NCBI RefSeq assembly: GCF_015207875.1
Contig: NZ_JADEVZ010000004.1
Location: forward strand, 62,001 to 126,000
Length of the DNA: 64,000 bases
DNA from: Dolichospermum sp. LEGE 00240
Lineage (GTDB): Bacteria > Cyanobacteriota > Cyanobacteriia > Cyanobacteriales > Nostocaceae
Direction of reading: 5' to 3'
The number at the start of each line of letters is the position of its first letter. The stretch's first letter is position 1. Below are positions 46,352-55,830 of the stretch, in pieces. The notes under the pieces were generated by a model, which made no database searches, was not told where the DNA came from, and saw nothing but the letters and a program-made list of their open reading frames with translations. The position numbers and the translations under genes are program-made.

Positions 46352-46600
46352 TCATAGCAATTCATAGCGATTTTGATAATAAGCCACTATCTGCTTAAAC
46401 CTTTCCCGACTTTCTCCATCAGCAGTTGGTGTCCATGAAACCCATAAGCCAGAAACTTGACTTTGGTTGTAATCAAACTCCACAGATGTTTGTGGAATTA
46501 ATCCCACTTCCACACCGAACACCTGACGCAGATGCGCCGCCATTTCCCGATATACAGCCAAAGGTAAACCAGTAAATGCTATTTGCTCTTGTAAATTCAT
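46352..46600 (-). CDS. Small conserved hypothetical protein
   Basis: 82 residues: MNLQEQIAFTGLPLAVYREM at the start, AHLRQVFGVEVGLIPQ, and a tryptophan-containing SGLWVSWTPTADGES near the end. Short, soluble and of mixed alpha/beta pattern; I do not recognise a named family. Its ATG starts two bases after the stop of the lipoprotein gene, so the two are probably co-translated. Confidence 0.75.
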   Translation of the reverse strand: MNLQEQIAFTGLPLAVYREMAAHLRQVFGVEVGLIPQTSVEFDYNQSQVSGLWVSWTPTADGESRERFKQIVAYYQNRYELL

Positions 46601-46602
46601 AG

Positions 46603-47457
46603 CTATGAAGCCGCCCCCACAGGATTTGCCATCGGCTGCACCACCGCAGCTGTAGTCGCTGGTTTAGACACTTTCATTGGTTGTTCCCCTACTTGTTTGG
46701 CAACTTCCACACCGTACTGTTCCAAAATCACAGTCGGATTAGCACCTTTGCCCATTTCAATCCGTTTTACCAACACCCCATTCACCAGTCTTTGTCCTGG
46801 TTGTACATATCTACTAGTTGGCTCATCCGGTACTTGCACAATTGCTTGAGGGACTTTACCAATTAAAATTACACCGGTCACAATTACAGCTTTAGCCGTT
46901 TCTGGTTGTGGCACTGGTGGTAATATCGTCTTCAGTTTAGGAGACGGTACAGATCCAGCCAAAACCGTAGGTAAAACTGGTCTTATCAAGGGTTTTCTAG
47001 CGATCTGTAATGGTTTTTTCCCTAACAAAATTGCTGGTTTAGTTGCTATTGTTTTTATTGGTTTCGGCTGAGTTGCTGTAGGTAAAAGGGGTAATTTAGG
47101 AACAGGAATTTTCTCGCCAGGGAGCTTAGTTCTTGTCACACCTATTGACTCTACAATTTGCCCAAAAGGATCAGTTCTTCCTTTCTGTACTACCAACAAC
47201 CGCTCCGTACCATTTGTTGGTTGAATCAAACTGTCAACTGAACCAGGACTCACGGGTAGTTTACTAGATAGAAGAGGATTATTAAAAGTTTGAGTCAAAG
47301 ATGGTGGCTGTGCAGGTTTCGGAGTAGTTACTTGAAGACCAGGATTTGATTGAGGACTGGCAGGATTAGTAGCTGTTGGCGGTTCACCTATAGTACATCC
47401 AGTAAGTACCAAGGTTGTTAAAATAGCTGCGGCAGCAATATGGGAATTTTTACTCAT
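46603..47457 (-). CDS. Proline-rich lipoprotein with a PilP/GspC-like C-terminal segment
   Basis: 284 residues. LTTLVLTGC is a clear lipobox, so Cys21 is lipidated and the protein sits on the plasma or outer membrane. Residues 25-190 are proline- and lysine-rich and probably extended. The C-terminal 80 residues (GVILIGKVPQAIVQVPDE, YVQPGQRLVNGVLVKRIEM, PTVILEQYGVEV) resemble the beta-barrel HR domain of PilP/GspC-type pilus and secretion proteins. That resemblance is by eye. No pilus genes are near. It precedes the 82-residue gene. Confidence 0.7.
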   Translation of the reverse strand: MSKNSHIAAAAILTTLVLTGCTIGEPPTATNPASPQSNPGLQVTTPKPAQPPSLTQTFNNPLLSSKLPVSPGSVDSLIQPTNGTERLLVVQKGRTDPFGQIVESIGVTRTKLPGEKIPVPKLPLLPTATQPKPIKTIATKPAILLGKKPLQIARKPLIRPVLPTVLAGSVPSPKLKTILPPVPQPETAKAVIVTGVILIGKVPQAIVQVPDEPTSRYVQPGQRLVNGVLVKRIEMGKGANPTVILEQYGVEVAKQVGEQPMKVSKPATTAAVVQPMANPVGAAS

Positions 47458-47619
47458 TAGCTGTTCTTAAAAACTATAGAAAAGTTTGTTTATCGCCTTT
47501 GTACTTAATGGTGTTATACTATGTCGCTGATCAGCCCCTGTTTTAGACCACAGGCTTAATTCTGTCTTCTTTATAACCTAAATTTTGATATTTCGGAATC
47601 CTATTCCATAACTAATCTT

Positions 47620-47774
47620 GGCGTTGCTGATTAAGGGTATGAATGTCTCACGCAAAGGCGAGGCAGCGCGGTCTTGGGGGTTTCCCCCATGAGCGACTGC
47701 CGTAGCAAAGACGCACTGAGGTTTGAGTTTTCAAGATTCAATTTGGGAATTTCATACCTCAATTCAGCAACGCC
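47620..47774. mobile_element. 155-bp MITE-like element with 8-bp target duplication at a stop codon
   Basis: Terminal inverted repeats start GGCGTTGCTGA and end CAGCAACGCC, and extend inward to GGTATGAA/TTCATACC. CTAATCTT at 47612-47619 is repeated exactly at 47775-47782. On the minus strand the right copy reads AAGATTAG and contains the sigma-factor stop codon, so the element inserted exactly at the gene end. It encodes nothing. Confidence 0.9.
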
Positions 47775-48569
47775 CTAATCTTCTGTCGCACCAACCATAA
47801 TTTTTTTCAACAAGTCTAAGCCTTTTTTTACTTGACGAGAAACTGTCACAACACTAATGCCTAAATATGCTGCCACTTGTTTTTGAGTTAAATCGTACAA
47901 GAATATACACTCAACAACCTCACGAGTCCGTTTTTCTAACTGAATCATAGCTTGTTGTAAACGAATTTGGTCTTCTTGGGCTAGTTGAAAACTGCGATAT
48001 TTGCTATCTGGAACTAATTCACCCAAACAAGTAGAACCTTCTTCCCCATCTTGTATGGGGACATCCAAACTCAAAGGGGCGCGGTTAATCCAGGCTAATT
48101 TAATTTCTTGCCATTCACTTAGAGAAATTTGCAATGCCACAGCTAATTCTCTATCAGTAGGTTGGCGATGATATTGTTCACGGAGAGAACGGGAAATTCC
48201 AACAGCTTGTTGTTGTAGCGCTAACCACCGTCTGGGGATTCTGACAGTTACACCTTTATCTCGCAGATAGTGTTGAATTTCACCCCGAATGTAGGGCATC
48301 GCATAGGAACTAAAAGCATTACCCTTAGCAAGTTCAAATTTCTCAATTGCTCTAATTAAACCTATACAGCCTACTTGAATAAGATCCTCATAGCTCTCAT
48401 TGCACTGATTAATCCAATAATGTGCTTCCTTCCTGACTAGTCCCAAATTGAGTTGTACTAGTTGATTGCGGACTCTTTCTGAAGGGGATTGCTGATACTC
48501 CCGCAACAACTGTGAGATCTCATGTTTCAGTTCATTAATATTTGTTTCGTTGGTAGTTGTATTAGTCAT
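47775..48569 (-). CDS. sigF: Group 3 RNA polymerase sigma factor, SigF type
   Basis: 264 residues from the ATG at 48569; a TTG at 48590 is less likely. Region 2 has LVRKEAHYW, YEDLIQVGCIGLIRAIEKFE and FSSYAMPYIRGEIQHYLRDKG. Region 3 has RQPTDRELAVALQISLSEW. Region 4 ends with a helix-turn-helix, LTQKQVAAYLGISVVTVSRQVKKG. This is the SigB/SigF-like group; in cyanobacteria SigF controls type IV pili and motility. The gene name is inferred from size and motifs. A MITE ends exactly at its stop codon. Confidence 0.85.
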   Translation of the reverse strand: MTNTTTNETNINELKHEISQLLREYQQSPSERVRNQLVQLNLGLVRKEAHYWINQCNESYEDLIQVGCIGLIRAIEKFELAKGNAFSSYAMPYIRGEIQHYLRDKGVTVRIPRRWLALQQQAVGISRSLREQYHRQPTDRELAVALQISLSEWQEIKLAWINRAPLSLDVPIQDGEEGSTCLGELVPDSKYRSFQLAQEDQIRLQQAMIQLEKRTREVVECIFLYDLTQKQVAAYLGISVVTVSRQVKKGLDLLKKIMVGATED

Positions 48570-49104
48570 AACAGTTTCATTTTTAAACAAGTAAATTGGG
48601 TATATAGTCGGTTTTAAACTAGCTGCGATCGCAGTTTTTTTCTTGCTTTTGAGACGTTGCCCGTGTTCCGTTTTCCCGGATAAACTGCCGTAAAAATTTC
48701 AGTCAAAAAAAGATGTTTTTTCGTGCTACCCATCTCAAAAACAGTGTCATTATTTCAATTTCATGTTTTTAAACATGAGTTTTTTCTGTTCCCTGTGAAT
48801 CAAATAGTCTGAGTATGTTTCCTAATTTATTAAACAACTATTATGGACTTAAAATATACAATTAGCTATCTAATATTAAACCGGGATTGTACCTAATTTA
48901 ACTAATTAATCATGAGATTTGTTTATAGGTCTTGGGAATTAAAGATAGTTGATGATTATCAAGCTTGGGGCTGCGATTATTTTTGTTTATCTGCCGCCTT
49001 CTTTTGATTAACTAAGTAAAGTAATGTTACGCAATTAAATAATTAAGTTCATCTCAAACCCGAAAACATAAAAATAAAATTTTAGGTCAATAAATTTACA
49101 CAAA

Positions 49105-49183
49105 TAGTCAAAAGTCAAAACGAAGACAGTATAGGCTTTTTAACGATTTAGAATGGTTGGTTTATTTATGCCGTGTTGTACTA
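49105..49183. mobile_element. MITE-like element B, copy 3
   Basis: CAAAAGTCAAAACGAAGACA, GGCTTTTTAACGATT, GAATGGTTGGTTTATTTATG and CCGTGTTGTACTAGT match the other copies. The terminal GC hairpin found in the copies at 35.4 and 63.5 kb is missing on the left side. Confidence 0.6.
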
Positions 49184-49398
49184 GTTTTCCCAGAACAATA
49201 CCTTGTCCATTTTTTGTAGGTCGGGTTAAGCGACAGCGCAACCCGACGCTCATGTTGGGTTATGGCTATGGCTTCTACGTCGCCACGCAAGCTATCGCCA
49301 CACTATGGCTAACGCCACGCTCCGCGAGCGTGAACATACCTCAATCCAACCTACAAATCAAGACCTTTTGTCGATTTGGACAAGGTATTGCCAGAAAA

Positions 49399-49436
49399 AA
49401 CCAAGATGCACTCAGCTATTAGTGTGCATCTTGGTT
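49399..49436 (-). terminator. Rho-independent terminator of psbO
   Basis: On the minus strand AACCAAGATGCAC pairs with GTGCATCTTGGTT, followed by TTTTTT. It lies about 125 bases after the psbO stop. Confidence 0.85.
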
Positions 49437-49562
49437 GAGGTAATTACCACAAATAAATTCTTGTGACTTCTGAATTCATCTTCAACATCATAGAGGTATA
49501 TTAAGTTACTAAGTTGCTAAAATATTTATGCAGTATACGCTCCTATGATGTTGTATTAATAT

Positions 49563-50393
49563 TTAGGAAAGGGGTTCGATACGTGCGTAGAACAAACCAC
49601 GAATCTTCACTTCTTTCGGTTCACCTGCACCTAAATCTGTATCCGAAGGTTGTTCACTTTCAAAAGTCCCAGCGATTTCACCAGAAGTATTGTCTACTTT
49701 GGCTACTTGTAAGGAAATTTTACCTGTGAGAATTTCTGCACGTTTGACGTTAGTACGGGTCAATTCTTCATTATCAGATCCGGCCGGTAAAGCTACAGCG
49801 TTATCATAGCCACTCACAACACCACGACCTTTAGGATCTAAAAAAGCAGCGCCACGATAGGAAGGTACTTTAAAAGTTCCTTCAAAATCAGTGGATGTAT
49901 TGATGCTAGTTAAGTTAGGTTGTGTTTGTGCAACTAAGTTTTTGATGGTAAATAAGAAGGGTACTAGTTCACCGCCAGGAAGTTTAACTGTGATAGCTTG
50001 GAAGTCCAGACCATCTTCTTCCTTAAAGGTTAAGCTATTGTCTGCATTGCTGGTTAGCTGACCTTGTACTTGGTCAATGGTAGAAGTATATCTAGTCATA
50101 ACTTTACCAGGGACAAATTCGGCAACTTGACGTTTGTTGGCAGGTTCTTCTTTGACAAAGAAACTAGTTGGTTCTAAACAAAGTTCTTTGATGCCATATT
50201 TCACGCTAGGATCAATAGCAATTGAACCACGACTAGTTTCTGCTAGTTGGGGACATTTGTTAGCCAAGCCGGTGCCGCGAATTTGTTCGTAAGTGAGTAC
50301 ATCACGGACGCTGGTGGAAGGTTCATCACTGCAAGCGGTGATTAGCCCTAAGCATAGAGCCAAGAAAGCAACAATTAAAGCGCGATACCTCAT
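49563..50393 (-). CDS. psbO: Photosystem II manganese-stabilising protein
   Basis: 276 residues from the ATG at 50393. The signal region MRYRALIVAFLALCLGLITACSDEP ends with an ITAC lipobox-like site. The mature part has LTYEQIRGTGLANKCPQL, KYGIKELCLEPTSFFVKEE (the conserved cysteine pair) and SYRGAAFLDPKGRGVVSGYDNAVALPA. PsbO shields and stabilises the Mn4CaO5 cluster on the lumenal face. The gene stands alone with its own terminator. Whether the Cys is lipidated needs proof. Confidence 0.96.
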   Translation of the reverse strand: MRYRALIVAFLALCLGLITACSDEPSTSVRDVLTYEQIRGTGLANKCPQLAETSRGSIAIDPSVKYGIKELCLEPTSFFVKEEPANKRQVAEFVPGKVMTRYTSTIDQVQGQLTSNADNSLTFKEEDGLDFQAITVKLPGGELVPFLFTIKNLVAQTQPNLTSINTSTDFEGTFKVPSYRGAAFLDPKGRGVVSGYDNAVALPAGSDNEELTRTNVKRAEILTGKISLQVAKVDNTSGEIAGTFESEQPSDTDLGAGEPKEVKIRGLFYARIEPLS

Positions 50394-50891
50394 GGTTAAC
50401 CTCAATCTCAAAAATTAATATCTAAGTTGTCAAACTGCTTTGCTAAACGTACTTAAACGCATTGCGTCTCTGAGTCTAGAATTCAAACCATAGACTAAGC
50501 AGTGAACCGCATCCATTTGCGATTATGTATGTGTTGCCAGTACACACAATAAACGTATTTGGATAAGGAAATTAGCCAGATCATACGACTTTTTTTAACT
50601 CAAAATCAAAGCGCTCTAGTGGTTAAATCCTGCTGTCATACAGCACAGATTATGAAAAAGCCTTCTCTACCTTACCATCAAGGATTCTCATTACCTGAGA
50701 ATAGTGAGAAAGTTATATATTCAGGAGATACGGGTGCAGGGCCTGCACCCATTCAGGAGTCAGAAGTGCTGGATGGCTTTTGACTTAATGTTTGTCCCTG
50801 ATTCCAGTGCATACCGCCATATCTGACTCTTTTGTTGATCAATTTAGGGACTTTTCCAGTATCGTATTAGTTTTATGGAGTAAAACGTTCC
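50394..50891. other. Intergenic region upstream of psbO and of the small gene at 50892
   Basis: 498 bp between divergent genes. It contains the psbO promoter, then a GC palindrome GGTGCAGGGCCTGCACC at 50733-50749 followed by CATTCAGGAGTCAG, related to the repeat at 12319. No further gene seen; an open frame at 50559-50783 runs through the repeat and looks spurious. Confidence 0.5.
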
Positions 50892-51293
50892 ATGAACCAT
50901 GATCAAAATTGTGCATCTGGGGATTTGTCCTGCCAGCTACAGGCGATTTCCGGTGCGGTTCAAGATGTAGCTCGGAACTGTGAAGGAGATGTGATTGCAT
51001 TATTAGCTTTGTTACGTCATTTAGAAATGTTGCACAAAGAAATTCGGGATGGGGTGTTTCAGGAAAATTTGCCGACTAATCGCCAAAGATTATACTCGCT
51101 GCTGCGAGATATTGAGTCTGAGGGGGGTTGGCCTTATATTGGGCGAATGCGAGTACAAGCTTTGTTAGCAAATTTGTCGGAGGAAGTTAGTAATGAGGAT
51201 GCTCTCCCCAACTATACTCATGATGTTTTCAGCATTGATCACTCATTAGAATATAGCAGGGAACAGGGAACAGGGAACAGGGAACAGAGTTAA
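50892..51293 (+). CDS. Small conserved hypothetical protein with STRR-encoded C-terminus
   Basis: 133 residues. Mostly helical: CQLQAISGAVQDVARNCEGD, VIALLALLRHLEMLHKEIRDG, RQRLYSLLRDIESEGGWPYI. WPYIGRMRVQALLANLS is the most distinctive stretch. I do not recognise a named family, but the position just before ftsQ suggests a conserved cyanobacterial neighbour. The last eleven residues (REQGTGNREQS) and the stop come from GGGAACA heptamers at 51257-51292, so the natural end was probably near residue 122. AAACGTT precedes the ATG; no good ribosome-binding site. Confidence 0.75.
   Translation: MNHDQNCASGDLSCQLQAISGAVQDVARNCEGDVIALLALLRHLEMLHKEIRDGVFQENLPTNRQRLYSLLRDIESEGGWPYIGRMRVQALLANLSEEVSNEDALPNYTHDVFSIDHSLEYSREQGTGNREQS
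51257..51292. repeat. STRR array overlapping the end of the gene at 50892
   Basis: CAGGGAA units repeated four times. They are read in frame as RE-QGTGN-REQS before the TAA that ends the gene. Confidence 0.85.
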
Positions 51294-51401
51294 AAATCCT
51301 TGGTGTATGGTTTTTTAGGTAAATTCTGTATCTCATTCAAGTGCATACCGCTATAGTTCAATTTATTTTGTAGATTGGATGGATATTCATAAGAGGTTGA
51401 C

Positions 51402-52343
51402 ATGGCTGGGATATTATCAGTTTCTCGAACAAATTTAGCTAAACGCCGCCAAAAATTACGCCGGCAGCGACAACTCAAAATTCTTCAGGCTATTTGGCGT
51501 ACACTTGCTGTAACTGGATTTGCTGCGGTTTTATTCTGGGGGGCAATCCAACCGATGTGGGTGTTAAAGGATTCGGGGCAAATAGTGATTAAATCTGGTG
51601 GTCAAGTTTTGACGCAAAAGGATATTTATTCATTGTTGGGGTTGTCGTCTCCCCAGTCTTTATGGCGAGTTGAACCTGCCCTGATTGCTGATTCTTTAAG
51701 AAAACAACCGAATATTGCCCAAGCTACGGTTAGCCGTCGTTTATTGCCTCCTGGTTTAATTATTGAAATCCAGGAACGAATACCAGTGGCGATAGCTCAA
51801 GTAACTGAAGATCAAAGGATAACTAGTTGTGTGCTGAATCCGGATTTTACGGGTAAGTCGGCTGAGGTTAAGTCTTGTTTACAAAATAGCGGTACGGCTA
51901 ACAAACAAAATGAACTAGGTTTGTTGGATGCTAGTGGCCTATGGATGCCTTTATCAGGCTATATCTCCATTAGCCCCAAGTCCAAATTACCTCGACTCAT
52001 AGTCATTGGGGCGATCGCCCAATACAAGCCATTCTGGACGCAACTTTATGAAGCTATCAGTAGCAGTTCTCTCCAAGTGACAGAAATTAATTTTCAAGAT
52101 CCTACAAATTTAATTTTGAAAACTGAATTAGGAAATGTGCATTTAGGTAGCCCTAGCAATAGATTAACTGAACAAATTCAAGCGCTTGTTCAAATGCGCC
52201 ATTTACCAAATAAAGTTAATTTTAGTAATATAGATTACATTGATCTCAAAAATCCTGCTATTCCATTAGTACAAATGAATCAAAAAAAATCAGGTTTAGT
52301 GATCAAAAAATCAGACTTACCGAACAAAACACCAATCCGTTGA
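51402..52343 (+). CDS. ftsQ: Cell division protein FtsQ
   Basis: 313 residues. A basic cytoplasmic start (RTNLAKRRQKLRRQRQLKIL) leads to one membrane helix (residues about 30-50) and a periplasmic POTRA part: VLKDSGQIVIKSGGQVLTQKDIYSLLGLSSPQSLWRVEPALIADSL, with RRLLPPGLIIEIQERIPVAIAQ as the beta end. FtsQ links FtsZ-ring early proteins to the late divisome. It precedes ftsZ as in many cyanobacteria, though separated by 927 bp. Confidence 0.9.
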   Translation: MAGILSVSRTNLAKRRQKLRRQRQLKILQAIWRTLAVTGFAAVLFWGAIQPMWVLKDSGQIVIKSGGQVLTQKDIYSLLGLSSPQSLWRVEPALIADSLRKQPNIAQATVSRRLLPPGLIIEIQERIPVAIAQVTEDQRITSCVLNPDFTGKSAEVKSCLQNSGTANKQNELGLLDASGLWMPLSGYISISPKSKLPRLIVIGAIAQYKPFWTQLYEAISSSSLQVTEINFQDPTNLILKTELGNVHLGSPSNRLTEQIQALVQMRHLPNKVNFSNIDYIDLKNPAIPLVQMNQKKSGLVIKKSDLPNKTPIR

Positions 52344-53270
52344 AAATCAACATTTTTGCCTTCTACATCCCTCTGCTGTGTGTCTAGCTGAACAGACAAA
52401 TCATCTAAGTTAGTAACTTCAGTTGCTAATTTTATATTTTTGTAAATTAGTTATATATTGTACATATAGATATGAGATTTTTTAGCCATTAGTTAAAAAA
52501 CCATATCAGAGGTTGTAAAGTTAGTAACTAAAAAACATTCATCAAAAAACGTGGGGAGGTTATTAAAAATCATTACTAGTACACTGCCGATTAAGTGAAT
52601 GAACCATTCTCAATTGCCAAAAAGCTTTGCCAAAAAGCTTGCTCAATATTACTTTTGACTTTTGACGAACACCCGGCGGTAGTAGCATTAAGCTCTATTG
52701 AACAGTTAATAACCAGTTGAATGTCTGCTGTCAAGCAGTTCCAACAGCTTGAAATCCATAGATAGGGTTGTTTTGTTATAGTGGGGGCTACGGAGAAGTT
52801 TAGCTAACGCTATTGTTGAATTAATCTGTTGCTGATAAAAAGGATGAGATCAATGAATGTCTATACTTTTTGGAACTATACTTTTTAAGAATAGGGGGGA
52901 GTCAGCAAGATCAGGGGTTGATATGCAAGAAGTCACATAAGTTAAGAATCACTGAGTAAAATCCTGTGATCAACAGAGTTTCATAATCAATTGATGTCTT
53001 AACTATCTTGGCAGTTGCCAGATCATAAACTGTAAAGCTAATCAACAATCCACAAATAAAAGAGTTGGAAGGCAAGGGGCTGGATATCTGACCCTACAAC
53101 TGAGGTTTTATACCTTTTTCACGGACAAATTACCACATCTTACCTGCCATCATGTAGGCTGGGAAATAGTAAAAAAAATAAAATCCGCTGCCAAGATAAA
53201 TTTTGGCGATTTGTTGACTATTAGGTGAATTACACCGAAAAAAGTCGTTTATATACCTTTCACAAATCCA
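52344..53270. other. ftsQ-ftsZ intergenic region with element B copy 4
   Basis: 927 bp without a gene. At 52574-52684 lies a reverse copy of element B (TACTAGTACACTGCCG, ACCATTCTCAATTGCC, ACTTTTGACTTTTGAC, CCCGGCGGTAGTA). It contains an extra tandem of GCCAAAAAGCTT. Two TA-rich stretches at about 52430-52500 and 52740-52880 are unremarkable. The last 170 bp presumably carry the ftsZ promoter; no strong ribosome-binding site precedes its ATG. Confidence 0.55.
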
Positions 53271-54569
53271 ATGACACTTGATAATAACCAAGGGCTGACT
53301 AATAACTCTCAAACTCCAGGACAACTAGGGTTCTCTCCGGCTGTGAACTCAAATAATCCCTTTAGTAACTCTGGGCTAAATTTTGCCCAAGGTAAGGATA
53401 GCAAGAGAATTTCTCCTGAAAATAGCGGTATTGGTGAAATTGTGCCAGGCCGTGTTGCTAATATTAAGGTGATAGGTGTAGGTGGCGGCGGTGGTAATGC
53501 TGTCAACCGCATGATTGAGTCTGATGTGTCCGGTGTTGAGTTTTGGTCAATTAACACTGATGCTCAAGCTTTGACTTTAGCGGGCGCTCCTAGTCGCTTG
53601 CAAATTGGACAGAAATTAACTAGAGGACTGGGTGCGGGGGGAAATCCGGCGATTGGTCAAAAGGCGGCGGAAGAATCCCGTGATGAAATTGCTACTGCTT
53701 TAGAAGGCGCAGACTTGGTATTCATTACCGCTGGTATGGGTGGTGGGACAGGTACAGGTGCAGCCCCAATTGTGGCAGAAATAGCCAAGGAAATGGGCGC
53801 TCTTACTGTTGGTGTGGTGACTCGGCCATTTATTTTTGAGGGACGTAGACGCACTAGCCAAGCAGAACAAGGGATTGAAGGCTTGAAAAGTCGGGTAGAT
53901 ACCTTAATTATTATTCCCAATAATAAGTTGTTGGAAGTGATTCCTGAACAAACTCCTGTGCAAGAAGCTTTTCGCTATGCTGATGATGTATTGCGTCAAG
54001 GTGTGCAAGGAATTTCTGATATTATTACCATTCCTGGATTGGTCAACGTTGATTTTGCTGATGTGCGCGCTGTGATGGCTGATGCGGGATCGGCTTTGAT
54101 GGGAATTGGTGTGAGTTCGGGCAAGTCTAGAGCTAGAGAAGCGGCGATCGCTGCAATTTCTTCACCTTTGTTAGAATGTTCCATTGAAGGAGCTAGAGGA
54201 GTTGTCTTTAATATCACTGGTGGTAGTGATCTAACCCTTCATGAAGTTAATGCTGCGGCGGAAACAATCTATGAAGTCGTTGATCCTAATGCCAATATTA
54301 TTTTTGGAGCGGTAATTGATGACAGACTACAAGGAGAAGTCAGAATTACTGTAATTGCAACTGGATTTACAGGTGACATCCAACCTCCATCAGCACAAAC
54401 TGTAGTTACCCCTAGAGTTGTCACACCCACTTCCACAACTACCAGAAGACCCTCACCACTACAACAACCTGTCAATAACCCCAGTCCAGTTGTAGAACAA
54501 CCAAAGGAAAAACCTTCCTTGGATATCCCCGATTTTCTGCAAAGACGACGAACACCACCAAAAAATTAA
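53271..54569 (+). CDS. ftsZ: Cell division protein FtsZ
   Basis: 432 residues. The first 60 are a variable, Asn/Ser-rich tail typical of filamentous cyanobacteria. The tubulin-like GTPase core has [27 protein letters not shown], the tubulin signature [15 protein letters not shown] and the T7 loop [11 protein letters not shown] with the catalytic aspartate. The C-terminal linker is Thr/Pro-rich, and the end DIPDFLQRR is the conserved partner-binding peptide. FtsZ forms the division ring. Core residues look intact. Confidence 0.98.
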   Translation: MTLDNNQGLTNNSQTPGQLGFSPAVNSNNPFSNSGLNFAQGKDSKRISPENSGIGEIVPGRVANIKVIGVGGGGGNAVNRMIESDVSGVEFWSINTDAQALTLAGAPSRLQIGQKLTRGLGAGGNPAIGQKAAEESRDEIATALEGADLVFITAGMGGGTGTGAAPIVAEIAKEMGALTVGVVTRPFIFEGRRRTSQAEQGIEGLKSRVDTLIIIPNNKLLEVIPEQTPVQEAFRYADDVLRQGVQGISDIITIPGLVNVDFADVRAVMADAGSALMGIGVSSGKSRAREAAIAAISSPLLECSIEGARGVVFNITGGSDLTLHEVNAAAETIYEVVDPNANIIFGAVIDDRLQGEVRITVIATGFTGDIQPPSAQTVVTPRVVTPTSTTTRRPSPLQQPVNNPSPVVEQPKEKPSLDIPDFLQRRRTPPKN

Positions 54570-54738
54570 ATGATAGTAGATATGAGATTTTAGATTAAAT
54601 TTACAGTCTCAGTTGAGGCTGCTGTATACAAGTTGTTAGTTATCAGTTGTTAGGAGTTCAGGAGTTCAGGAGTTGGAACGAAGAAGGAAGAAGAAGGTAA
54701 ATAAATTAACTAATACCCCCTGCCCCCTGCTCCCTGCC

Positions 54739-55701
54739 TTATTTCTTGGCTTCTACCCATTGAATGACCTGATGGGCGAGGTGAGTACCATCAAGACGGT
54801 CAATTTCCCGGATGCCTGTGGGACTCGTGACATTAACTTCCGTTAGGTAGCCACCAATTACGTCAATCCCCACGAAAATTAAGCCATCTTGCCGGAGTTT
54901 TCCGGCTAAATGGCGGCAGATTTCCTGTTCTCTTGGGGTAATGGTGGTTTGAGCAACTGTGCCACCTGTGGCCATGTTATTGCGAAAATCACTACCACTG
55001 GAAAGGCGATTGAGCGCGCCTATGGGTTCACCATTGAGTAAGATAATCCGTTTATCTCCTTCCTTGGCTTGGGGTAAATAGTTTTGTACCATCACGGGAA
55101 CTTGACCTTGGAGGGTGCTAAGTTCGATAATGGAATTAAAATTGCGATCGCCTGATTGTAAAAATAAAATTCCCTCTCCAGCTTTATTCCCCAGTGGTTT
55201 GAGAATTGTTGCTTCTTTCGCTTCCACAAACTGGCGAATTACCTGTTTGTTAGCACTGACAATCGTTTCGGGAATACATTCCCTAAACTGGAGAGCATAC
55301 ATTTTTTCATTAGCATCACGAATCCCTGCGGGATCATTGATCACTAGAGTTTTATTTTGGTCAATATAATCCAGAATATAAGTAGCATAAAGATAAGCAT
55401 CATTAACAGGTGGATCTGTCCGCATAAATACGGCATCCATCGTTTCTAAAGGACTAAAGGCACTAGGGCTTAATTTAAACCAAGGATTAACCGCTAACCA
55501 ACGTCCTTCTACTAACTCCACAGGAACAAGTTCTACCTGCTGCAAAACAGCCCAAGCTTTACCATCAATCACACTCAGCAAATTTGCCTGAGTTATCCAA
55601 ATTTCGTGTCCTAGAATTTGCGCTGCTTCCATCAAAGCAACACTAGTATCATGGCATGGATCAAGCCGATGGATGGGATCAATAATAAAAGCTAGTTTCA
55701 C
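54739..55701 (-). CDS. gshB: Glutathione synthetase
   Basis: 320 residues. MKLAFIIDPIHRLDPCHDTS and FMRTDPPVNDAYLYATYILD open it, then NDPAGIRDANEKMYALQF, EATILKPLGNKAGEGILFL (ATP-grasp lid) and GDKRIILLNGEPIGALNR. The end is VGIDVIGGYLTEVNVTSPTGIREI. It joins gamma-Glu-Cys to Gly with ATP. Following glutaredoxin genes are in the same direction and upstream, an apt context for glutathione metabolism. Confidence 0.96.
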   Translation of the reverse strand: MKLAFIIDPIHRLDPCHDTSVALMEAAQILGHEIWITQANLLSVIDGKAWAVLQQVELVPVELVEGRWLAVNPWFKLSPSAFSPLETMDAVFMRTDPPVNDAYLYATYILDYIDQNKTLVINDPAGIRDANEKMYALQFRECIPETIVSANKQVIRQFVEAKEATILKPLGNKAGEGILFLQSGDRNFNSIIELSTLQGQVPVMVQNYLPQAKEGDKRIILLNGEPIGALNRLSSGSDFRNNMATGGTVAQTTITPREQEICRHLAGKLRQDGLIFVGIDVIGGYLTEVNVTSPTGIREIDRLDGTHLAHQVIQWVEAKK

Positions 55702-55752
55702 TCTTTATACCTCTTTTATCTACAAGTTTTAATATTAAATATTCTCTTAAAT

Positions 55753-55815
55753 ATCCCCGACTTCTTTCCTACATTTTTCTCGGAGATGATTAAATTAATT
55801 TAAGAAGTCGGGGAT
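55753..55815 (-). terminator. Hairpin downstream of the first glutaredoxin gene
   Basis: ATCCCCGACTTCT and AGAAGTCGGGGAT form a 13-bp stem around a 37-base loop, 16 bases after the glutaredoxin stop. The arms are the same as those at 24406-24438. Confidence 0.55.
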
Positions 55816-55830
55816 CTGATCCACAATATT

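Larger units (their letters stand above)
48570..49562. other. Long repeat-rich intergenic region between sigF and psbO
   Basis: 993 bp without a credible gene. The first 500 bp (sigF upstream side) are AT-rich and hold its promoter; I see no array there. From 49105 on there is element B copy 3 (49105-49183), a second inverted-repeat element (about 49214-49353, ends TTGTAGGTCGGGTT and AATCCAACCTACAA) with GC-rich small repeats inside, and the psbO terminator (49399-49436). A frame at 49153-49422 is repeat-derived. Confidence 0.6.

Noticed and set aside
49153-49422. 89-codon open frame
   Set aside because: It runs through element B and an inverted-repeat element; the protein resembles nothing and the frame lacks a ribosome-binding site.
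50559-50783. 74-codon open frame upstream of the gene at 50892
   Set aside because: It crosses the GC palindrome and GTCAG units; composition is repeat-derived.
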